26,306 nucleotides of DNA, taken from positions 1 to 26,306 of IMG/VR virus record IMGVR_UViG_3300049914_000048; one strand, given 5' to 3'. A program made the position numbers and the translations under genes. The stretch comes from a virus. This document shows, piece after piece, positions 7,413 through 14,948 of the stretch. Position 1 is the first letter of the stretch, and each line of letters begins with the position of its first letter. The notes beneath the pieces are model-generated. The model was not told the DNA's origin. It saw only the letters and a list, made by a program, of their open reading frames with translations, and made no database searches.

Positions 7413-8221
7413 ATCGGCACCACCCTTTGATATTGCCGCAGCAGAGACTTGAAATCGCCGGTAATGTCGGTTGATGTATAGGAGATCCTTTCCGGTCCCA
7501 TTCCATAGCCGGTCACGCCCACGCGCTCACGCTGCTTATATTTCAAAGCGATCAGCTCAATCGTTACCTGTGCGATCTCGAAAGGAATTACCGTATAGCC
7601 CGCCGTATATGCCATGGTAACGTTTTGGATACCCTTCGTGAAAAAAGCGTTTTTAAGATACAGCGCTGTCTCGTTGAAGCGATATCCTGGCGTCGGATCG
7701 GCAACAAAGGGAAGGATCGCCTCACCATCAACCGTGACGGCGCTTACTGCCGTCGCCGGATAATTGGAAAACATAAGAACCGAAGAGCCATTGCCGTCTC
7801 TTCTTTCCGTATAGCTCGCTGATGCAAAAATACGATTTAGGTGCGTCTGCAAGAATGAGCTGGCAGCAGTCACGAGCCGCTGAATCAGCGTCGGTGGCGC
7901 AGACATCATCTCCGGAAGATATGCTATCGCCTCAGCAATTGTGGTGAGGTCAAGGGCGTTCACAGCATAGACCGTGATTATCCATGCAGCGAAAGCGCCC
8001 GTTCCATTGAAGCTCGTAACATTAACGACCAGCGCACCGGTTGTAATATTATAACTCACGACAAGACCGGCCATCCAATAGGTTGCTGCGCCACCTACTG
8101 GTTTGGTTGCCGACAAGATCGTAACCGCCTGCCCAGGCAAGAAGCCAAGGCTGATCTGCGTTGTGAGAGATTGGTTGCCGCTCCCTATCGTGAGCGATGT
8201 CGATGACGTTCCGGTTATCAT
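7409..8221 (-). CDS. Head-tail connector (gp6-like) with N-terminal fibre-type domain
   Basis: The 270-aa protein has two parts. Residues about 100-270 are a gp6-like connector: TTIAEAIAYLPEMMS, an LIQRLVTAASSFLQTHLNR helix, YTERRDGNGSSVLMFSNYP, and a YTAGYTVIPFEIAQVTIELI helix. This is the ring that joins the portal to the tail. Residues 1-90 instead resemble a beta module familiar from tail fibres and virion proteins: TSSTSLTIGSGNQSLTTQ, LGFLPGQAVTI, VVSYNITTGALVV and AAWIITVY. Such modules are usually not part of connectors, so this looks like a domain fusion. Start: GGAAGGTGAAAAATG. A small hairpin precedes it at 8236-8254. Confidence 0.85.
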   Translation of the reverse strand: MITGTSSTSLTIGSGNQSLTTQISLGFLPGQAVTILSATKPVGGAATYWMAGLVVSYNITTGALVVNVTSFNGTGAFAAWIITVYAVNALDLTTIAEAIAYLPEMMSAPPTLIQRLVTAASSFLQTHLNRIFASASYTERRDGNGSSVLMFSNYPATAVSAVTVDGEAILPFVADPTPGYRFNETALYLKNAFFTKGIQNVTMAYTAGYTVIPFEIAQVTIELIALKYKQRERVGVTGYGMGPERISYTSTDITGDFKSLLRQYQRVVPI

Positions 8222-8235
8222 TTTTCACCTTCCGC

Positions 8236-8254
8236 CCCGGCGCTTATTGCCGGG
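8236..8254 (-). other. Hairpin in the leader of the connector gene
   Basis: A 6-bp perfect GC stem (CCCGGC / GCCGGG) with a 7-nt loop lies 14 nt before the connector start, just ahead of the ribosome binding site. There is no following U-tract, so it is not an intrinsic terminator. A local effect on RNA stability or translation is possible; it may also have no function. Confidence 0.4.
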
Positions 8255-8307
8255 AGCTCCCCATTGTATTCTTTTGAGCGCCGCCCTCCGTTGCTCTGGG
8301 GAGTTTT

Positions 8308-8511
8308 CTACTTCTTGCTCCTTTTCCCGCTGGGCGGCTCTGGGTCTTTTTTTTCAGAATCTTCGGGTATATATTCGATCAGCCTTGCCCCGTGGAACCT
8401 CACCAATACATCGCCAGCCTCATCAGGAACCGTCACCTCGCCGTTTTTGTCGGCCTGGTAGACAATCCCATCGTGGCTGCATGATTTGCCTGTCAATTTA
8501 ATTTTCTGCAT
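8308..8511 (-). CDS. Small conserved head-region protein
   Basis: A 67-aa acidic/basic protein with a short beta start (MQKIKLTGKSCSHDGIVYQ), a VTVPDEAGDVLVRFHGARLI segment and a charged disordered tail rich in Lys, Asp, Pro. The V-DEAGDVL-R-HGA pattern recalls small phage proteins encoded just after the capsid gene, with residues resembling a rubredoxin-like or decoration-type mini-domain; no firm family. The ribosome binding site AAGGAGAACAGATATG is strong. About 86 nt without coding separate it from the connector gene. Confidence 0.75.
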   Translation of the reverse strand: MQKIKLTGKSCSHDGIVYQADKNGEVTVPDEAGDVLVRFHGARLIEYIPEDSEKKDPEPPSGKRSKK

Positions 8512-8523
8512 ATCTGTTCTCCT

Positions 8524-9435
8524 TCATTCTTTCCTTATTTCATCAAGACATGGTGAAATGCTATAGCCCCTGTATGATTCAACGGGAAACATCTTCCCGT
8601 TGACATTGATGCAGATAGGTTCTCCCTTTGCTTCCTGTTTCATCGCCTGCACATTTAAGTAATGAAAAAATGGTCCCGGAAGGTTCTTCGCCGCTTCCAT
8701 ATAATCATTGAACTTGGAAGGATCAATGAACATTGCCAGCTTCAGCGCATCGAGCAATCTTTCCGTGTGCAGCTCCTGGTAACGCCGCCCGTCATCCGAC
8801 TGGATATCTCCCACGATCATGGGGGATTTATCGTAAATGCGCTGCCCGTCTATCTCGACGTAACTCAAATGCTCAAATATGGTATCGGGAAGGTAACTGA
8901 TGCGATCATGCCCCAGGTGTCGCAGAATATCATACGTATGATGAATGTGATCGTCTGCCCGGAACCATCTGTAGGCCGGATGCGTTAGATGCCCGATAAT
9001 CTGGCAGGCCTTTCTCGAAACCGTCAGCCCTCCCTCCGCGAGCATTTCCTTGAAAATGAGATCATTCGCGTAGACAAGCCCTATGCCGTCAGGCCACTTA
9101 GCAAACTCATCGAGAAACTCCACGTCCCATCCAGACGTTTGGATGACCGTATCAGTCGGCAGAAGCGTTATCAATTTGCCTCGCGCTGCCCGATATGCGC
9201 TATTAAGATATGTTGGGCCCAGGGTGCCGTGAGGGAATATTAACTGGTTGACTGTCAGGCCGGGAGCCTCAAGATTATGGCAAGCAGGATCGTCGTCATC
9301 AACCAAGAGAATGATCTCCATATTTTCAGGGTATATGGTGGTCTCAAACACCATTTCGTAAAAGGCTTTAAGGTCTTTAGGATTTCCGCGGTGCGGTGTT
9401 ACTATTGAGAAATCCGGTGCCGCCGGTCTCTGCAT
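8524..9435 (-). CDS. GT2-like glycosyltransferase next to the capsid gene
   Basis: The 303-aa protein resembles family 2 (GT-A) glycosyltransferases. It opens with FSIVTPHRGNPKDLKAFYEM, then EIILLVDDDDP (Asp46-49, the nucleotide-sugar/metal region), ARGKLITLLPTDT (Asp95 in the second acidic motif), a WDVEFLDEFAKWPDGIGLVY segment, and an FEHLSY motif near residue 190. No signal or membrane segment is seen, so it should be cytosolic. A strong ribosome binding site (AGGAGGACTTGGTATG) follows a hairpin after the major capsid gene. Possible acceptors are capsid or other virion proteins, or a host glycan. The catalytic Asp of the inverting family cannot be fixed by eye. Confidence 0.8.
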   Translation of the reverse strand: MQRPAAPDFSIVTPHRGNPKDLKAFYEMVFETTIYPENMEIILLVDDDDPACHNLEAPGLTVNQLIFPHGTLGPTYLNSAYRAARGKLITLLPTDTVIQTSGWDVEFLDEFAKWPDGIGLVYANDLIFKEMLAEGGLTVSRKACQIIGHLTHPAYRWFRADDHIHHTYDILRHLGHDRISYLPDTIFEHLSYVEIDGQRIYDKSPMIVGDIQSDDGRRYQELHTERLLDALKLAMFIDPSKFNDYMEAAKNLPGPFFHYLNVQAMKQEAKGEPICINVNGKMFPVESYRGYSISPCLDEIRKE

Positions 9436-9459
9436 ACCAAGTCCTCCTATTGTTCACCT

Positions 9460-9483
9460 GGCGGGACCCAGAAAAGTCCCGCC
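9460..9483 (-). other. Stable hairpin after the major capsid gene
   Basis: A perfect 8-bp inverted repeat (GGCGGGAC / GTCCCGCC) with an 8-nt loop lies 22 nt after the capsid stop. No U-run follows, so it should not act as an intrinsic terminator by itself. Hairpins at this position commonly protect the highly expressed capsid mRNA from 3' decay or set lower expression of downstream genes; that role is inference. Confidence 0.6.
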
Positions 9484-9504
9484 CCTATTATCTCAAGACA
9501 TCAC

Positions 9505-11031
9505 TTATGGATGCGGCACTATGCAGTTGATTACGCAGAATGCGAAAGGCGCATAGCACTGGAGAACGCCATCAGCGTAAATGCCATACTCGTAGCGTCT
9601 CCTGACCATTGGCCATTCGATTGACCAATAATCTCTCCGCATCTTCTTCTTCACGATCTGCCCAACATCATTCAGCGGATAGGGCACCGAATTTGACCAG
9701 CCCAGCATCGTGCCCTGAGGCATGTTCGGATGGACAATAACCTTCACCTTTTTATTAACGACCGGATTGAGGATCGTCGCGATAACAACGCCCGCATCGA
9801 TTCCGGTTCCGTGACCTTCAATGTCCATCGTGTATCGAATCAAAGGCGCGGCGCCGTTTGCGATAACCAGGGCGTTGAGGTCGATCAGTTCCTTGCTCGA
9901 TACATAAAGCTCATCGATGCCGAGGCGGTAAAGATCATACATCTGCGAAAATGCTATATTGAGCTGCGTAACTCCACCCGCCCCGTCAGTGGTCAGGAGA
10001 CCATTGACGTTCTGGACATAGGCGCCATTAAGGACGTTGGTGATCTGCGAGATCATGCCGTCATAAACAAGCGAATCGACGGAGTAATCGTTCACGAGAT
10101 CAAGAGCGCTGAAGGGCTGGCTCAGCGGGCTCGCTACTGCGGTGAACGTCTTTGTGCTCGCTGCTGTTACCGAATGCAGATACATGTGGGCGTTGTCCGC
10201 CACGCCAAGATACCATGCATACGCAACGGCACCGGCGACGGGCGTCACGGTGGCGGTAATGCTGTCATTGGCCGCGCCCGTGAGTTGCACCGCAACTGCC
10301 GAAGGAATTGCAACGCCGCCATTGATTGTATCGCTGCTGCCATCGACGTTCGTGCGGGTCGAGGACTGAATGAGGCCTGTTGCCAGATTCGCAGCAAGGG
10401 TCTGCCCCGTGAGTCCCATATTCCAGCCGGCAAGTTGCTGATATCCGGCAAGCGTCAGGGCTACGCAGGCGACGCGGTATGTCGTCGCGTTCGCAAGTGA
10501 TCCGCCGGAGCCGACATCTGTCATCGTCGGAGTCGGAGTCTGGCCGAGAGCGGTAATGCCAACGCCGCCCAGATCGCAGAACTCTTCCTGGATCATCAGC
10601 GACCATAGGAGCTGCAACTGCGCCTCAGCCTTCAGATCCATGAAATTCTTTGACGCGAGGTCGGCTTTTGTGGTGACCCAGTTTTCCAGTCCATACTCGA
10701 CATAGGCTGCCAGCGCTCGCCTGGTATGATACCCGATAGCGCCGCCTCTGTTTCCTTCAGAGACGCCCATGTGGACGTTCGCGGGGTTGATCTGGTCAAT
10801 GATCTGCCAGTTCGCCTGGGTTCCGAATCCTGTTACGTCGCGCGGAATTTTGTTTCTCAAGGGCGTGATCACCGGGAAAAGATGCTTCGCAACCGGCTCA
10901 AGGTCGTAGCCTATCAACCCGGTTACTGCGGTCGCCGGCTGCACAAAGGTACGCAGCACGTCATCGCTTGGCTTTACGAGCGCGTCGCGCATGACGTTCA
11001 TTGTCTGTTCTGTAAGAGCTTGTCTGTCCAT
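9505..11031 (-). CDS. Major capsid protein with inserted beta domain
   Basis: The 508-aa protein follows the protease/scaffold gene and has HK97-fold features: an N-terminal helical arm, AKHLFPVITPLRNKIPR, a long helical spine (LASKNFMDLKAEAQLQLLWS, about 125-145), and a C-terminal P-domain/A-domain segment with KVKVIVHPNMPQGTMLGWSN and WSIEWPMVRRRYEYGIY. Residues about 164-302 are different: Thr/Ala/Val-rich strands including SITATVTPVAGAVAYAWYLG, an Ig/fibronectin-III-like pattern. This looks like a surface domain inserted in the capsid core. A strong ribosome binding site (AAAGGAGGAACACAAAATG) fits high expression. There is no large N-terminal scaffolding domain, consistent with separate scaffold in the protease gene. 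Confidence 0.93.
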   Translation of the reverse strand: MDRQALTEQTMNVMRDALVKPSDDVLRTFVQPATAVTGLIGYDLEPVAKHLFPVITPLRNKIPRDVTGFGTQANWQIIDQINPANVHMGVSEGNRGGAIGYHTRRALAAYVEYGLENWVTTKADLASKNFMDLKAEAQLQLLWSLMIQEEFCDLGGVGITALGQTPTPTMTDVGSGGSLANATTYRVACVALTLAGYQQLAGWNMGLTGQTLAANLATGLIQSSTRTNVDGSSDTINGGVAIPSAVAVQLTGAANDSITATVTPVAGAVAYAWYLGVADNAHMYLHSVTAASTKTFTAVASPLSQPFSALDLVNDYSVDSLVYDGMISQITNVLNGAYVQNVNGLLTTDGAGGVTQLNIAFSQMYDLYRLGIDELYVSSKELIDLNALVIANGAAPLIRYTMDIEGHGTGIDAGVVIATILNPVVNKKVKVIVHPNMPQGTMLGWSNSVPYPLNDVGQIVKKKMRRDYWSIEWPMVRRRYEYGIYADGVLQCYAPFAFCVINCIVPHP

Positions 11032-11070
11032 TTTGTGTTCCTCCTTTACGTTACTTTTTTAAGTTCAATA

Positions 11071-12375
11071 TCAGCCGGCGCTAACGCGCATTGGTTTCAT
11101 AAGCTGATGTTTTGCTACAACGCGAGCAACCGCCATCGGGTCTTTGCTCGCAGTGGCCGCCTTGTATTCGTCAGAGTCTTCCACCCGCTGCACATCATTA
11201 TGGGCGCCATCTTTCTCTTTGGTGACCGCGATGGTATTGAGGGGTCCCTTTGCGGGAGCCGGCTCCGCTTCGAGCGCCTTGACGCGTTCGATCAGATCCG
11301 TCTTGTCTTTCGTCAATGTGGTGATCTCGGTTTTCGCGGCTGTGAGATCGGTTTCAAGCGATGCAATCCGCGTTACGTCGGGGCTGTCTGCCTTTTCTGC
11401 CTTCTCACATCGACAGCCAAGAGCAGCGCAATGATCATGGATGTCCTGTATCCGCTTCAGATCACTGGCGCTATGACGGGAGCCTTTGCGGAATACATCA
11501 TCAAGAATCCCCGCCGCCATTGCAATAGCGGGCGTGGGCGGAGCCTGTACGTTGGTTTCCATGATCTCTGATGCAATGAAAGCCTTGAGTTTGTCAACCA
11601 CCGCCTTAAGGTCTGCCGCCTGACTCGCTGCTTCAGGATGATTCTCCATAAGCTCCTTGTCAAGTAGGTAGGTGATATTGAGCAGCGCTTCCATTGCCAC
11701 CTGTGCATCCCAAACCTCTTCGCCAAGATAGCGCTTGAGATCGGGCATTGCGGGCGCGGGCGGCTCAGCCGGCTTTTGTTCGGGGACTTCAATCCGAACG
11801 ATGTTCAGTGTTGCGAGCGCATCCTGCAGGGTTGTCGCCTTTAGGGTGCCATCGCCTTCTGGGATATAGGCAATACGGAAGAGAAGACCGTCTGCCGATT
11901 TCCATTCAAATATTTTTTCCTCCATGTTCTCACCTCCCGGGAATATTCTGTATTCATCAATTTGACAGCCTTCATTCGACGGCCTATCAACAAGTGAAAA
12001 CTCAGTAATTGATCGGATAAAAAGACGATCATCAACCTGCTTGTCTTTCTTTGCCCCGATTGAAAAGCCATTATAAACTTTTTCCTTTACCTTCAACCAT
12101 GCATCATCGTCAACAACCTTGACGCCAAGATAAACCCCCTTTTCATCGACGGTGATCTCCGCAGCCCTTCCCACAGCGCTCATCTGGTGCATTTCACGAA
12201 TATTGCGATACTTCATGTAATCAGGCAGGCAACCTTCGACGCTGCCAAGATCAACAATCGTCCCATAGGAATCCTTGACATCCTCGCGGGTCCCATAGCC
12301 ATAAACCATGCGTTGGTCTTCGTCGATGCGCGTGATCGGTATATAGATTTTTGGATTGTCTGTCTTTTGTCCCAT
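11071..12375 (-). CDS. Prohead protease with C-terminal scaffold-like region
   Basis: The 434-aa protein is a head maturation protease of the HK97/XkdF-like class fused to a scaffold-type tail. Residues 20-140 carry VYGYGTREDVKDSYGTI, an IREMHQMSAVG segment with probable catalytic His63, NGFSIGAKK with probable nucleophile Ser105, and ITEFSLVDRPSN. The C-terminal part (about 190-434) has no enzyme motif and is largely helical, with a coiled coil (SLETDLTAAKTEITTLTKDK and following heptads), as expected for internal scaffolding. It lies directly before the capsid gene. The motif assignment is by eye; the role as protease and scaffold follows from gene order and family knowledge. Confidence 0.85.
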   Translation of the reverse strand: MGQKTDNPKIYIPITRIDEDQRMVYGYGTREDVKDSYGTIVDLGSVEGCLPDYMKYRNIREMHQMSAVGRAAEITVDEKGVYLGVKVVDDDAWLKVKEKVYNGFSIGAKKDKQVDDRLFIRSITEFSLVDRPSNEGCQIDEYRIFPGGENMEEKIFEWKSADGLLFRIAYIPEGDGTLKATTLQDALATLNIVRIEVPEQKPAEPPAPAMPDLKRYLGEEVWDAQVAMEALLNITYLLDKELMENHPEAASQAADLKAVVDKLKAFIASEIMETNVQAPPTPAIAMAAGILDDVFRKGSRHSASDLKRIQDIHDHCAALGCRCEKAEKADSPDVTRIASLETDLTAAKTEITTLTKDKTDLIERVKALEAEPAPAKGPLNTIAVTKEKDGAHNDVQRVEDSDEYKAATASKDPMAVARVVAKHQLMKPMRVSAG

Positions 12376-12376
12376 A

Positions 12377-13132
12377 TTAACCTCCTTCTAATTCCATAAC
12401 CACGGGCAGCACATCACAGGTGCAGTTTGGGTGCGCGGGCGGACAATCATCGCCGCTTGAAAAAGAATCCTCAAGAGCGATAACACCATCAGCCACATTA
12501 TCGTCACATTCGTCATCATCGTCATGCTCGCTGCCTAAAATCCATTCCTTGCCGTCCACAACGCCGCTTGCGCGATAGGCTTCCATGTTGCCCTGGATGT
12601 CCGCAAAGGCCGTCTCTGTGCGTGCGATCATGTCAGCGCGGTCTTCGGAGAATCCATGATTGTCAATGATCTCCTGCTTGAGCTTATCCGTGCTGTAGCC
12701 CTTGTCGATAGAATCCTTGATCGTGGATCTCAGCATGTCCCGCGTCGTGTCGGTGATCGCATATTCGCGGTTCGGGTTTTCAATCCAGTGCGGGATCTCT
12801 TTCGTGCCGATGTTTTTCATGCCCACCAGGTCAGCTGCACGCTCAGCGGCATAGGCACTCGCCCGCTCATTTAGGAATGATGTCATTCCGTCAGTCGCGT
12901 CAAAGCTGATCTGAGCCAGAGCGGCGCGAGTACCGTCCGCATATATTTTCTCAAGAGCTTCTTCCGTGGGGTTGATCAGAACGGACCAGCCCTTGAAATC
13001 GAGATCCTTCAATACCTTCTCAACAACCTCATCAGTCGTGAGGACATTGCTGGCGCTCTCGATACCCTTGAGCACCTGCTCGGCTGTGACTGCCGATTCG
13101 GTCTTGAATAGCTCTGTGAATTCTCCTTGCAA
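12377..13132 (-). CDS. Mu gpF / SPP1 gp7-like minor head protein
   Basis: This protein (251 aa from the TTG at 13132) has the Mu F / SPP1 gp7 head-morphogenesis signature: RADMIARTETAFADIQGNM, then a DDDDECDDN segment and a HPNCTC motif near the C-terminus (Cys/His-rich). These minor capsid proteins sit by the portal in the procapsid. No ATG is usable; TTG is preceded by a GGAGAGGG ribosome binding site. The same frame stays open upstream through a coding-like stretch (PIDRNRKSVKKERDK) up to a TAA at the edge of a ten-A run inside the portal gene end, so a portal fusion by -1 frameshift is possible (see findings). It ends 2 nt before the protease gene. Confidence 0.88.
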   Translation of the reverse strand: MQGEFTELFKTESAVTAEQVLKGIESASNVLTTDEVVEKVLKDLDFKGWSVLINPTEEALEKIYADGTRAALAQISFDATDGMTSFLNERASAYAAERAADLVGMKNIGTKEIPHWIENPNREYAITDTTRDMLRSTIKDSIDKGYSTDKLKQEIIDNHGFSEDRADMIARTETAFADIQGNMEAYRASGVVDGKEWILGSEHDDDDECDDNVADGVIALEDSFSSGDDCPPAHPNCTCDVLPVVMELEGG

Positions 13133-13170
13133 CTTATCCCTCTCCTTCTTGACCGATTTCCGGTTGCGGT

Positions 13171-14577
13171 CTATAGGATGTATCTTTTTTTTTTACCCGC
13201 ATCCCTGTAAACCTGCGCAACGGCATCGTCTCCGTTCCCCTTTTTCTTTGCAGGAAGTTTCTTTCCGCCGTCTTCATTATCACCGCCAGGAGCAGCATCG
13301 CTATTCGTCGGCTGCCCCATTGCAGGCGGCAGCGGCTTTACCGGTGCAGCGCCAACAAGGCCCTGTCTTGTGCGCACCTCGTCGGGACTGATGACATATT
13401 CCTGCAAATAGATTTTATCCACCTCCGCCTGGACGAGTGGGTCGATTACCCTGACGTCCTGCCATTTGAATTGCAGATCGCGGTAACCGAAATACTTCCA
13501 GATGATTTTGTTCCAGAAATTCTTTTCCCAAACCATAATAGGCTCAAGCCCTTCTTCCTGGGCGCGGTCTTTCTCGCTTTGTGCTTGCGCGCGGTTCATC
13601 TGCTTGACAAACGCGGTGGGTGGCAGAGAGAAGGCGAAGCAGATAATCCTTGCCAGCCATTCGTCATACTCGTCCTTGATCGCATTCTGTTTAATGTCAT
13701 AAGGCTCGATGCCGTGCGGAACAAACTTTGCCTTTCTGCGTTCACCCAAGTCGCCGGACATCAATGAATCAAACCAGAGCTGAAACTGCTTTATCTGGTC
13801 AGGATTCCAGTCCTCGGGAACGCCGAAAATCAGGTCGGGAAGATTGCCCTCTGTATAATACGAGAGTTGATGAATCTGCCTGCGCAGGGCGATATTGACG
13901 GTGATGATCACCTGCTCTACCGGGCTGAAGCCGTATGCCTTATTCGTCCTGATATTGCGCGGCATATATATGATCTCGTCAGCGCTGTAATCTACCGCAG
14001 GGACGCCCTTGATGTATTGCTGATAAGCAACTTCGGGAGGCATCGGCGTGCGGCCTTCTCCGTCGAGTTTGCGGGTGATCAATGCACCGTCCATGAGATC
14101 AAGCGAATAGAGTTTGCCACCTTTAGTCATGCGCGGATAAGCCGTCGGAGCATCAATCACCAAAAGGTCTTCGTGCAGCGCCCGGCGCCATGTTGCAAAG
14201 TCATGCTCACGATCAGGGAAGCGAAAAAGGTCTTCGACTTCCTGACAGCGCGGATCGTTGGCCGCCTGTTTTGCCGGGTCAATCGGGACGATGCTCCATT
14301 CCAGCTTCGATAACTGATCTTTTCGTGTTTCAATAGCGAGGCGCATAAGATCATAGCCGTCAGCAAGGCCGCGCAGCATGGCAAACCCGACGTCCGTATC
14401 TTGCCGCGGCACATAGACGAGATTGAATCCGACCGGATAGTCAAACTGCCTGCCTTCCATGCCCTCTTGAAAAACGGGCTGAAGCGGCTGCATGGGTCCG
14501 AACGGCACGACATCCGCGCCGGCGATAATGTAGGCGATGCCCGTCTTCAGTCTGTCTATGAAACCTTTCTCTGCCAT
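13171..14577 (-). CDS. Phage portal protein
   Basis: The 468-aa protein is the portal, the dodecameric DNA gate at one capsid vertex. Evidence: position after terminase and before the gpF-like gene; the DGYDLMRLAIETRKDQLSKL and WSIVPIDP segment; SADEIIYMPRNIRTNKAYGFSP; ALRRQIHQLSYYTEGN; a clip/stem region with EWLARIICFAFSLPP; and the following NRAQAQSEKDRAQEEGLEPI helix. The C-terminus is low-complexity (Pro/Gly/Asp/Lys) and ends in a Lys run encoded by ten As. The ATG at 14577 shares one base with the stop of the preceding gene (TAATG). A longer upstream reading would overlap that gene fully and is rejected. Confidence 0.93.
   Translation of the reverse strand: MAEKGFIDRLKTGIAYIIAGADVVPFGPMQPLQPVFQEGMEGRQFDYPVGFNLVYVPRQDTDVGFAMLRGLADGYDLMRLAIETRKDQLSKLEWSIVPIDPAKQAANDPRCQEVEDLFRFPDREHDFATWRRALHEDLLVIDAPTAYPRMTKGGKLYSLDLMDGALITRKLDGEGRTPMPPEVAYQQYIKGVPAVDYSADEIIYMPRNIRTNKAYGFSPVEQVIITVNIALRRQIHQLSYYTEGNLPDLIFGVPEDWNPDQIKQFQLWFDSLMSGDLGERRKAKFVPHGIEPYDIKQNAIKDEYDEWLARIICFAFSLPPTAFVKQMNRAQAQSEKDRAQEEGLEPIMVWEKNFWNKIIWKYFGYRDLQFKWQDVRVIDPLVQAEVDKIYLQEYVISPDEVRTRQGLVGAAPVKPLPPAMGQPTNSDAAPGGDNEDGGKKLPAKKKGNGDDAVAQVYRDAGKKKRYIL
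13186..13195 (-). repeat. Ten-A homopolymer at the portal/gpF junction
   Basis: A run of ten A (T on the plus strand) near the portal C-terminus is read as AAA AAA AAA A in the portal frame. It contains an A AAA AAA type slippery heptamer. A -1 slip here joins the portal frame to the gpF-like frame with no intervening stop. It could equally be the site of a sequencing length error. Confidence 0.8.
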
Positions 14578-14948
14578 TAACGCCCTCCACGCAACCACGA
14601 GACAAAGCATTTACTGCCGGCAGCAGGGCTGACAGTTATTCCATTTGCAAACCTGACGGGAGTTGATGATGTCCAGCTTGGCGAGAGATTCCCGCTTGCG
14701 GCCGTTGTATAAACTCCGGGGAGTTGGGTTCCTGATGCCGCTGTGCCGCTATCGTAGAGATCACATGCGCAGGCGGTCGCACCATTTCCCCGGCAGAAGA
14801 CGCCGATAAGACCGCCCGCCCCGACGACGGCGGTTTTGGTGGCGGTTATCGCTCCGCTGTTTTCTGCAACAGGCTCCGCCGCAATCGCGGCGCTTGTCAT
14901 TGCGAGCAATGCTGCGATAAGAAATATGCAAAGAGTTTTCTTGATCAT
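14577..14948 (-). CDS. Exported small protein with virion-decoration-like beta fold
   Basis: The 123-aa protein starts with a clear Sec signal peptide: MIKKTLC, hydrophobic core IFLIAALLAMTSAAIA, and an Ala-x-Ala type site before EPVAENSG. The mature part has the pattern AVVGAGGLIGVF, TACACDLYDSGTAASG, and a VRFANGITVSPAAGSKCF ending. This resembles small beta-sandwich proteins common in phage structural regions, where the version without signal peptide is a putative decoration or tail protein. Several Cys (about 52, 60, 62, 114) could form disulphides outside the cytoplasm. The ATG overlaps the stop of the Wzy_C-like gene by 4 nt; ribosome binding site AAAGGGGGAATTATG. Role unknown. Confidence 0.78.
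   Translation of the reverse strand: MIKKTLCIFLIAALLAMTSAAIAAEPVAENSGAITATKTAVVGAGGLIGVFCRGNGATACACDLYDSGTAASGTQLPGVYTTAASGNLSPSWTSSTPVRFANGITVSPAAGSKCFVSWLRGGR

Noticed and set aside
9730-10500. Long plus-strand open frame (256 aa) antisense to the capsid gene
   Set aside because: It is a shadow of the major capsid gene: no start signal, arginine/isoleucine-rich composition, and the minus-strand frame carries clear HK97-fold motifs.
10726-11571. Long plus-strand open frame (281 aa) across the capsid/protease junction
   Set aside because: It spans the ends of two well-supported minus-strand genes, including their ribosome binding sites, and has no recognisable protein pattern.
14577-14610. 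Upstream extension of the portal to an earlier start
   Set aside because: The extra 11 residues would lie inside the previous gene, and ATG 14577 is at a perfect TAATG coupling junction.
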